Shown here piece by piece: positions 24,820-31,506 of a stretch of DNA of 34,213 nt (position 1 is its first letter; each line of letters opens with the position of its first letter). The stretch lies in assembly GCA_964611145.1 (NCBI GenBank), contig CAZSYM010000022.1, positions 1 to 34,213 of the forward strand, written 5' to 3'. The stretch comes from WFQV01 sp964611145. Its GTDB lineage: Bacteria > Bacteroidota > Ignavibacteria > Ignavibacteriales > Melioribacteraceae. The position numbers and the translations under genes are program-made. The notes beneath the pieces are model-generated. The model searched no databases, was not told the DNA's origin, and worked only from the letters and a program-made list of their open reading frames with translations.

Positions 24820-25764
24820 ATGACGGATAAAAAATTGAGACTCGAAGACTTAATGGAGGGCATGAAAAAGGAGAACGTCGAGGAGAAAATAGAAGATGTT
24901 GCCATTATTGGCGCGGGAGTGATGGGAAGAGGAATAGCTCAGACCATCGCCGCGGCGGGAGTTGATGTCCTGGTGATAGAGAAAGACGAAACCATGATTG
25001 AAAAAGCCAAAAACGACTTAATTGCCAATATGAAACATGAAATTAGTCGCTGGGCAATGACGGAAAGCGAGATGAAATCCATTTTGAGCCGTATTAAATG
25101 GTCTTCCAACATCGAAGATATTAAAAGTGCGGATTTGATAATAGAGGCAATTCCTGAAGATTTGGCGTTAAAGCGGGAGGTATTTAAAAAGTTAGATGGA
25201 CTGGCAAAGGAGAAGGCAATTTTTATCTCCAATACTTCCACTCTTAGTCTTTCGAAAATTGCCGAAGTAACTTCCCGAGCGGATAAAATAATCGGCATGC
25301 ACTTTTTGAATCCCGTTCCAAAAGTTCCTCTGGTGGAATTGGTGAAGGGCATAGATACTTCCGAGAAGACCGTCAAATTGGTAAAGGAATTTGCTTCCAA
25401 AATCGGCAAAACTCCCGTTGAGGTTTACGAATACCCCGGTTTTGTTACTACTCGCGCAATTGTTCCCTTGCTGAACGAAGCCATGTATATTCTCCTCGAA
25501 GGAATAGCTTCCGCGGAGCATATCGATACGGCAATGAAATTGGGCTACGATTTCAAAATAGGTCCCCTCGAAATGGCGGATACTATGGGATTGGACGAAG
25601 TGTTGACGTGGATGGAGCAACTTTGGAAAACTCTTGGCGAGCCTCGTTATCGTCCTTGTCCTATCTTGCGAAAATTGGTTCGCGAAAAGAAACTCGGCAA
25701 AAAAACCGGTGAAGGCTTTTTTAAATATGACAATAACGGAAAAATTATTAAGGAAGGTGAATAA
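24820..25764 (+). CDS. 3-hydroxyacyl-CoA (3-hydroxybutyryl-CoA-type) dehydrogenase
   Basis: This is a 314-residue single-domain-pair enzyme of the 3HCDH family, which interconverts 3-hydroxyacyl-CoA and 3-oxoacyl-CoA with NAD(P). The cofactor loop is GAGVMG (31-36), preceded by a charged 23-residue extension. S137 (SNTS), H161 (HFLNP) and E173 match the usual active-site set. The usual conserved Asn before Arg (PGFVxNR) is Thr211 (GFVTTR). The C-terminal domain reads MKLGYDFKIGPLEMADTMGLD and ends in KTGEGFFKYD. The frame is open from a TTG at 24793, but the ATG at 24820 has GGAG 5 bases upstream. Its TAA directly abuts the ackA ATG, so it is coupled to acetate kinase. Physiological substrate and direction are unknown. 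Confidence 0.88.
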   Translation: MTDKKLRLEDLMEGMKKENVEEKIEDVAIIGAGVMGRGIAQTIAAAGVDVLVIEKDETMIEKAKNDLIANMKHEISRWAMTESEMKSILSRIKWSSNIEDIKSADLIIEAIPEDLALKREVFKKLDGLAKEKAIFISNTSTLSLSKIAEVTSRADKIIGMHFLNPVPKVPLVELVKGIDTSEKTVKLVKEFASKIGKTPVEVYEYPGFVTTRAIVPLLNEAMYILLEGIASAEHIDTAMKLGYDFKIGPLEMADTMGLDEVLTWMEQLWKTLGEPRYRPCPILRKLVREKKLGKKTGEGFFKYDNNGKIIKEGE

Positions 25765-27021
25765 ATGAAAGTACTGGTATTGAACAGCGGTAGTTCTTCT
25801 ATTAAATATCAATTCATTGAAACCGACGAGAGAACGGTTCTTGCGAAAGGGCAGGTCGAAAGGATAGGTATGAGTAGCGCCGTTCTGACGCATCAACCTA
25901 AAGACAAGGAAAGAATTAGAATTGTAGGGGAAATTTTAGACCATACTATGGCAATAGAGTATGTGATAGCCGTTTTGCTTAGCCCCAATCACGGTGTAAT
26001 CAAGGATAAGAGCGAGATTGAAGCCGTGGGGCATCGCGTTGTGCATGGCGGGGAAACATTTAAAGATTCGGTTTTGATTACCGATTATGTAATGCAAGCC
26101 ATTTACGACAATATCGAGTTGGCGCCTTTGCATAATCCTGCCAACATCAAAGGTATTAAAGCATGTCAAACACATTTACCCGGCATACCGCAATGTGCCG
26201 TATTCGACACGGCTTTCCATGCGGCTATGCCTCCAAAAGCTTATTTATACGGCATTCCTTACGCATTGTATAAGAAATATAAGATACGGCGTTACGGTTT
26301 TCACGGGACGTCACATCGTTATGTTTCCGAGCGAGCCGCTAAACTCCTGGGCAAGGATATCTCACAATTGCGAATAATAACGGCGCATTTGGGAAACGGT
26401 GCCAGTGTCGCTGCGATAAACAAAGGGGTTTCTGTAGATACTTCTATGGGATTTACCCCTTTGGAAGGTTTACTTATGGGAACACGTAGCGGTGATATGG
26501 ACCCCTCGCTTGTTACGTATATTATGGGTAAGGAGGAACTTTCGCTCTCCGAAATGAACGCTTTGATGAACAAGCATTCGGGACTGTTAGGCGTGAGCGG
26601 GGAAAGCTCCGATATGCGCGAAATAGAACAGGCAATGGAAGAAGGCAATACGCGTGCAAAGTATGCGTTCGAGATATTTACATATAGAATTAAAAAGTAT
26701 ATCGGCGCTTATGCCGCGGCAATGGGCGGACTGGATGCCCTTGTATTTACGGGAGGTATAGGTGAAAATTCTTCCCGCGTTCGAAAAGCTGTGTGCGAAA
26801 ACATGGAATTTTTGGGTATTAAAATTCATCCTAAACTGAATGAGAATCCTACGGGCGAGGCGGAAATTTCTCCCGCCGGTTCCAAGGTTCGTGTCCTTAG
26901 AATCCCAACCAACGAGGAACTTGTCATAGCCTTGGATACGGTTAGAATCGTTGAGGAACAGAAAAATAAGGTGCGGGAAGTTTCCGACCGAGAAGATTCG
27001 GACGAAATACGTTTCCGATAA
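25765..27021 (+). CDS. ackA: Acetate kinase
   Basis: This 418-residue ASKHA-fold enzyme interconverts acetyl phosphate plus ADP with acetate plus ATP. N7, R91 (GHRVVHGG), D148 (FDTAFH), H180 (GFHGTSH) and R241 (GTRSGDMDP) fall at the same numbers as in the Methanosarcina enzyme, and TNEE near the C-terminus supplies the catalytic Glu. Length and motifs exclude the shorter butyrate kinases. An extra charged tail of about 20 residues (KVREVSDREDSDEIRFR) follows the usual end. It directly follows the dehydrogenase gene (TAA then ATG). No phosphotransacetylase gene lies in the window, so the source of acetyl phosphate is not shown here. Confidence 0.96.
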   Translation: MKVLVLNSGSSSIKYQFIETDERTVLAKGQVERIGMSSAVLTHQPKDKERIRIVGEILDHTMAIEYVIAVLLSPNHGVIKDKSEIEAVGHRVVHGGETFKDSVLITDYVMQAIYDNIELAPLHNPANIKGIKACQTHLPGIPQCAVFDTAFHAAMPPKAYLYGIPYALYKKYKIRRYGFHGTSHRYVSERAAKLLGKDISQLRIITAHLGNGASVAAINKGVSVDTSMGFTPLEGLLMGTRSGDMDPSLVTYIMGKEELSLSEMNALMNKHSGLLGVSGESSDMREIEQAMEEGNTRAKYAFEIFTYRIKKYIGAYAAAMGGLDALVFTGGIGENSSRVRKAVCENMEFLGIKIHPKLNENPTGEAEISPAGSKVRVLRIPTNEELVIALDTVRIVEEQKNKVREVSDREDSDEIRFR

Positions 27022-27078
27022 TTTTGACGGTGCTCGTTTTTGTAAATTCGCTTTTTCCTCATAAATAGAGGACGTTAA

Positions 27079-28638
27079 ATGATTAAAGAAGTTGAGATAA
27101 AAGTAAAGCCCGATTTTATTGACGATTATGAATTTATCGGGAAGGAAGTAGCACGGAAATTTAAATTCAATCCCGCCGAAATAAAGGGTGTGAGAATTCT
27201 TAAGCGTTCCATAGATGCACGGCGAAAAGAGCCCGTCTATGTGCTTCGCCTTTTGGCTTTTATAAATGAAGAGCTCACAAAAGAGAAAATCGAATTTCAA
27301 TTTAAGCATGTGGAAAATTCCAGCCCCGTTGCCATTGTGGGGAGTGGTCCCGCGGGACTTTTTGCCGCTCTTAAATTGCTGGAATTGGGCTATAAACCCG
27401 TGATTTTCGAACGTGGCAAGGATGTTCGTTCTCGTCGAAAAGATTTAAAGGCGATTCAACGTTTCTCGAAAGTGAACCCGAATTCAAATTATTGTTTTGG
27501 GGAAGGGGGAGCTGGGACGTACAGCGACGGTAAATTGTACACACGTTCCAAGAAAAGGGGAGATGTGGAGAGAATTCTTCGACTCTTTGTATTGCACGGC
27601 GCTACGGAGAATATTCTGATAGATTCCCGTCCGCATATCGGTTCGAACAAGTTGCCAAAAGTAATAGAAACAATGCGCCAAACGATTCTGGAACATGGCG
27701 GGGAAATTCGGTTCGAGTCAAAAGTAACGGATTTGATTATAGAGAACGATACCGTTAAGGGAGTAATTATAAACGAAAGCGACGAATATTTGAGCGATGC
27801 CGTTATTCTTGCCGTGGGACATTCGGCAAGGGATGTGTATTATATGCTTGCCCGAAAAGGATTGCACTTGGAAGCGAAAGAATTTGCAATGGGCGTGCGT
27901 ATAGAACACCCGCAACAAGTTATTGATAAGATTCAGTATCATAGCTGGATACGGCATCCGAAATTGCCCGCGGCAAGTTATTCTATTCGATACCAGGCGG
28001 AAGGACGAGGCGTGTATTCTTTTTGCATGTGTCCGGGCGGAATTATTATTCCCGCTTCCACTTCCGAGAACGAAATAGTTCTCAACGGCATGTCCACTTC
28101 CCGCAGAGATTCTCCTTTTGCCAATTCGGGACTTGTCGTAACCGTTGCGAAAGAGGATTTGAAAGATTATGAAAAATTCGGTGTGTTTGCGGGATTGGAA
28201 TTTCAAATGGAATTCGAGCGTCGCTGTTTTGAAATTACTCGTTCTCAGGCGGCACCGGCACAGAAGGCTACGGATTTCGTTAAAGGGCGAATTAGCGATG
28301 TTTTAAACGCCACGTCGTATTTGCCCGGAATTAAAAGCGCTCCTCTGCATGAGATTCTCCCTCGGAATATTTCCGAACGTCTCCGCAATAGCCTGCTTTT
28401 TTTCGGTAAAAATATGCGTGGTTTCTATTCGGAGGAAGCGCAGATACTTGCTCCCGAATCAAGAACTTCCTCGCCCGTTCGGATTCCGCGGGATAGGGAA
28501 ACATTGATGCACATTCAAATCAAGGGACTTTTCCCTTCCGGAGAGGGGGCGGGATACGCGGGAGGAATTGTTTCCGCGGCTATCGACGGCGAAAAATCCG
28601 CCGAGGCGGCCGTGAAATGGCTTCGGAGCTTTGCATGA
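27079..28638 (+). CDS. COG2509-type FAD-dependent oxidoreductase
   Basis: This is a 519-residue flavoprotein of the uncharacterised FAD-dependent dehydrogenase group. A leading domain of about 85 residues precedes the FAD-binding Rossmann motif VAIVGSGPAGLFAA (about 88-101), followed by YCFGEGGAGTYSDGKLYTR (about 138-156), which is strongly conserved in this group. The second part of the FAD site lies near the C-terminus (GLFPSGEGAGYAGGIVSAAIDG). The protein is cytosolic; no membrane helix or signal is present. The electron acceptor and substrate are unknown. AGAGGA lies upstream of the ATG. It is 57 bases after ackA and may be co-transcribed with it. Confidence 0.88.
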   Translation: MIKEVEIKVKPDFIDDYEFIGKEVARKFKFNPAEIKGVRILKRSIDARRKEPVYVLRLLAFINEELTKEKIEFQFKHVENSSPVAIVGSGPAGLFAALKLLELGYKPVIFERGKDVRSRRKDLKAIQRFSKVNPNSNYCFGEGGAGTYSDGKLYTRSKKRGDVERILRLFVLHGATENILIDSRPHIGSNKLPKVIETMRQTILEHGGEIRFESKVTDLIIENDTVKGVIINESDEYLSDAVILAVGHSARDVYYMLARKGLHLEAKEFAMGVRIEHPQQVIDKIQYHSWIRHPKLPAASYSIRYQAEGRGVYSFCMCPGGIIIPASTSENEIVLNGMSTSRRDSPFANSGLVVTVAKEDLKDYEKFGVFAGLEFQMEFERRCFEITRSQAAPAQKATDFVKGRISDVLNATSYLPGIKSAPLHEILPRNISERLRNSLLFFGKNMRGFYSEEAQILAPESRTSSPVRIPRDRETLMHIQIKGLFPSGEGAGYAGGIVSAAIDGEKSAEAAVKWLRSFA

Positions 28639-28642
28639 GTTT

Positions 28643-28661
28643 TTATTTTTTTTGAAAATAA
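28643..28661 (+). terminator. Weak A+T hairpin after the COG2509 gene
   Basis: TTATTTT (28643-28649) and AAAATAA (28655-28661) can pair around TTTTG just after the stop codon. The stem has no G-C pair and only a mixed T-rich tail, so termination is uncertain. Confidence 0.25.
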
Positions 28662-28695
28662 GAACTTCTTTTAACGGATAAATGTAAATTTTACT

Positions 28696-28750
28696 TCGCT
28701 AAAAGTTAGGTATGGCTTGCTTTTCCACCGAATACCTTAGAAATTAGCGA
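28696..28750. repeat. Large nested inverted repeat in a convergent junction
   Basis: TCGCTAA (28696-28702) and TTAGCGA (28744-28750) form a perfect outer stem. AGGTAT (28708-28713) and ATACCT (28732-28737) form an inner stem around an 18-base loop. It lies between the convergent COG2509 and tyrA genes. No T-run follows on either side, so it is not a typical terminator. It may be a repeated extragenic palindrome or an RNA element; other copies would have to be sought elsewhere in the genome. Confidence 0.55.
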
Positions 28751-28780
28751 CTTGGAAATCCTTCCCTTTTTCGCGGGAGT

Positions 28781-29857
28781 TTACGGATTGCTGAATTTGA
28801 AACCGATATTCTTTAGTAATTTTTTTGCTTTTTCTTTTTCTTCTTTGTTATCGAAGGAAAGTCTGAACGTACCGCCCGTGCCTTCTCGAATTTTGAGTAA
28901 TTCTATGTCCTTTATATTTACGCCGTTTTCGAAAAGCGCTGTTGAGATTTTGGCAATTACTCCGGGTTCGTCCTTGACGAAGACGAACAAATCGTAAAGA
29001 GGAACGAGAAAACCTTTTGTATCCTTTGGTATTTCATCCCGATTGCTTCGTGCATTTTCGAATTTTTTTCGTAGGAAATCCGTCTTCCCTTTCTTCAGAT
29101 TTTCCTTTATAGCGTCGAGTTCGGAAATCATCGAGTCCAATGCTTCCGAAACTTCCTTTTGATTTTGCAATAGCACGGATTCCCAAATATCGAAGGAGCT
29201 GGAAGCTATGCGTGTCATATCCCGGAAGCCCCCGGCGGCAAAATCCAAAAAACGAATGCCCCCTTCCTTGAAAGCGGCGACGTTCGTTAACGCAACGGAA
29301 ACCAATTGCGGTAAATGGCTTACGTACGCTATCATCATGTCGTGAATTCGCGGTTCCAGAAATTTCACCTTTGCGCCCAAATCGTGTACGATTTTTAGGA
29401 GCGGGGAAACTCTCTCATCGTTTTCGAACGAATTGTCAAGTATGTAAACTGCATTTTCGAATAGCAAGGGGTCGGAATTTTCATAACCGCTCTTTTCCTT
29501 TCCCGTCATCGGATGCCCGCCTACGTAAAGCGCCTTGCCCGAAAGTTCTTCCCATTTTTTTTTGAACACCGTCTTAACGCCGGAAACGTCCGTCAGTATC
29601 GAAGTTTTGGGAAGTACGTGCGCCAATGATTCCAACAAAGATAAAGATATTTCCGTGGGCGTCGAAAGGAAGACTATCTGTAAATCCTTTAATTCTTCTA
29701 TGCTTTCGAGCTTTTTATCAATTACGCCGTCGGCAAGGGCATGTTTTGTAACGCTTTCCTTATCCAGCGCCGCTATAAAATATTCCTTGTTCTTGCTTTT
29801 GAGCGCCTTTGCGAGCGAACCGCCGATTAAACCGAGTCCTACGATTCCTATTTTCAT
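28781..29857 (-). CDS. tyrA: Prephenate dehydrogenase with C-terminal ACT domain
   Basis: This 358-residue enzyme oxidatively decarboxylates prephenate to 4-hydroxyphenylpyruvate, the tyrosine precursor. The NAD loop is GLGLIGGS (7-14). TDVSGVK (89-95) and GGHPMTGKEKSG (113-124, H115) are active-site blocks, and HDMMIAYVSHLPQ (172-184) lies in the helical domain. An ACT domain (about 288-357, with DLFVFVKDEPGVIAKI) suggests feedback control by an amino acid, probably tyrosine. No chorismate mutase domain is present. The ATG shares one base with the aroF stop (TGATG), so it is coupled to DAHP synthase; together they place the first aromatic step and the tyrosine branch step in one operon. Confidence 0.95.
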   Translation of the reverse strand: MKIGIVGLGLIGGSLAKALKSKNKEYFIAALDKESVTKHALADGVIDKKLESIEELKDLQIVFLSTPTEISLSLLESLAHVLPKTSILTDVSGVKTVFKKKWEELSGKALYVGGHPMTGKEKSGYENSDPLLFENAVYILDNSFENDERVSPLLKIVHDLGAKVKFLEPRIHDMMIAYVSHLPQLVSVALTNVAAFKEGGIRFLDFAAGGFRDMTRIASSSFDIWESVLLQNQKEVSEALDSMISELDAIKENLKKGKTDFLRKKFENARSNRDEIPKDTKGFLVPLYDLFVFVKDEPGVIAKISTALFENGVNIKDIELLKIREGTGGTFRLSFDNKEEKEKAKKLLKNIGFKFSNP

Positions 29858-30870
29858 CAGAAGGTACGTCCTACGGCTTTGGCTATCATTTGGAGTTCGG
29901 TAATCAGCTGTAAAAATTCATCGGGTAATAATGCTTGGGGACCATCGGAAAGCGCATGCTCGGGGTCGTAATGAATTTCAATCATTAATCCGTCCGCTCC
30001 GGCGGCTACGGCAGCGCGAGCCATCGGCGGTACCTGGTCCCGGAAGCCTGTCGCATGCGAAGGGTCGGCTATTACCGGTAAATGACTTTTTTTATGTACC
30101 ACGGGAATTGCGGATAGGTCGAAGGTATTGCGCGTATATTTTTCGAACGTACGTATCCCTCGCTCGCATAGAAATACGTTCGGGTTTCCGCTGGAAAGAA
30201 TATATTCGGCGGACATTAGCCATTCTTCTATCGTGGCGGCAAGTCCGCGTTTTAGCATTACGGGTTTTTTCGTATTGCCGATTTCTTTCAACAGAGAAAA
30301 GTTCTGCATATTGCGGGCGCCTATTTGAAAAATATCTGCGTACTTGTCGATCAGTTCTATTTGGTCTATTTGCATTACCTCCGTGATTACAAGCAATCCG
30401 AATTCATCCGCCGCCGCTCGGATATACTTCAAACCCTCTTCGCCCAATCCCTGAAACGAATACGGCGAAGTCCTTGGCTTGAACGCACCGCCTCGCAAAA
30501 TTTTTGCACCGGATTTTGCAACGGTTTCCGCCAATCTGAACACCTGTTCCTCGCTTTCGATTGAGCAAGGACCGGCAATCATTACAATTTTGTTCCCGCC
30601 TATTTCCACGTCCTTGATTTTTATGACGGAGTCGGCAGGGTGAAAGTTTCGACTTGCCAATTTGTATGGCACCGTTACGCGGTAAACGTCCGCCACTCCG
30701 GGCAATACCTTGATTTTTCTTGTGTCGAAATCGGGCTTGACGCCTATTGCTCCCAGCACGAGATTTTGAACGCCCTGCGACTCGTGAATTTGGAAGCCAT
30801 AATCTTCCAGATGCTTTATTACATTGCGTATCTGTTCATCGGTTGCGTTTTGTTCCAGAACAATTACCAC
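29857..30870 (-). CDS. aroF: DAHP synthase (Thermotoga-type, with N-terminal regulatory domain)
   Basis: This 337-residue enzyme condenses phosphoenolpyruvate and erythrose 4-phosphate to DAHP, the first step of the shikimate pathway. The N-terminal 70 residues form a ferredoxin-like domain as in the Thermotoga maritima enzyme, where it binds tyrosine or phenylalanine. The barrel carries AGPCSIES (99-106), RGGAFKPRTSPYSFQG (126-141), QIGARNMQN (182-190) and DPSHATG (269-275). The metal ligands C102, H272, E298 and D309 have the same numbers as in T. maritima. Translation starts at GTG (30870) with AGGAGA 7 bases upstream. The gene is 15 bases after the DUF1684 gene and overlaps tyrA by one base. 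Confidence 0.96.
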   Translation of the reverse strand: MVIVLEQNATDEQIRNVIKHLEDYGFQIHESQGVQNLVLGAIGVKPDFDTRKIKVLPGVADVYRVTVPYKLASRNFHPADSVIKIKDVEIGGNKIVMIAGPCSIESEEQVFRLAETVAKSGAKILRGGAFKPRTSPYSFQGLGEEGLKYIRAAADEFGLLVITEVMQIDQIELIDKYADIFQIGARNMQNFSLLKEIGNTKKPVMLKRGLAATIEEWLMSAEYILSSGNPNVFLCERGIRTFEKYTRNTFDLSAIPVVHKKSHLPVIADPSHATGFRDQVPPMARAAVAAGADGLMIEIHYDPEHALSDGPQALLPDEFLQLITELQMIAKAVGRTF

Positions 30871-30885
30871 TTTCGGTTCTCCTAG

Positions 30886-31503
30886 TTAATCATGAAATTT
30901 TTTCTCCCCGGCGCGCACGGCGAAATTCAGATGATCTTCTTTCGAAGGAATGGCGCATGAATAATAGGGACTGTATGCACAATAAGGATTATAAGCGAGA
31001 TTGAAATCTATTGTGTAAATGTAATTCGGGTCGTCCTTTTTTTCGAAATCTAAATAACGTCCCACGCCGTATGTTTCTTTGTTCGTGGTTTCGTCCGTGA
31101 ACCAAATGGCGTAGTAAATTTTACCGTTGCGGGCGGTGTTTTTATAAACGTTCAATTTGTGAATTTTCCCGTTATAGTTGATTTTTAAGTATCCGTATCG
31201 TATCGAAGTACGGGCTTCTCCTTTCGTTCCGTAAATTGTAATTGTGTCCTTGTGTGGATATTCGAAAAGTTTGGAGTGAAAAACGAAATTCGGGTCCACG
31301 TCAAAATATTTAAGCGGATGAAAGGGGATTGCTCCTTTGTAATTGAAGGGGGAGTCGGGAGAATTTTTCATTTCCTCGTCTTTCTCTTTACGGAATTTCT
31401 CTATTTTTTTTATGTAGGCTTCTTCTTCGGCGGTATATTTCTTTGTGCACGAAGCGCTTGCCAGAACGAAAATCAATAATAACGGGAGTATATTCTTTCG
31501 CAT
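30886..31503 (-). CDS. DUF1684 putative lipoprotein
   Basis: This is a 205-residue protein of the DUF1684 family. The N-terminus MRKNILPLLLIFVLASASC is a signal peptide that ends in a probable lipidated Cys19, although the lipobox (SAS-C) is not ideal. A charged helix (about 24-46) follows, then a beta-rich domain. Family marks are SPFNYKGAIPFHPLKYFDVDPNF (about 51-73), DETTNKETYGVGRYLDF (about 137-153) and DFNLAYNPYCAYSPYYSCAIPSKEDHLNFAVRAGEK at the end. The molecular function is unknown. It begins 3 bases after the mutS stop and ends 15 bases before aroF, so it is embedded in that operon without an obvious link to mismatch repair or aromatic synthesis. Confidence 0.88.
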   Translation of the reverse strand: MRKNILPLLLIFVLASASCTKKYTAEEEAYIKKIEKFRKEKDEEMKNSPDSPFNYKGAIPFHPLKYFDVDPNFVFHSKLFEYPHKDTITIYGTKGEARTSIRYGYLKINYNGKIHKLNVYKNTARNGKIYYAIWFTDETTNKETYGVGRYLDFEKKDDPNYIYTIDFNLAYNPYCAYSPYYSCAIPSKEDHLNFAVRAGEKKFHD

Positions 31504-31506
31504 GTT

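Noticed and set aside
25765..27021. Butyrate kinase instead of acetate kinase, because of the hydroxybutyryl-CoA-type neighbour.
   Set aside because: Length and the positions of N7, R91, D148, H180 and R241 match acetate kinase; butyrate kinases are shorter.
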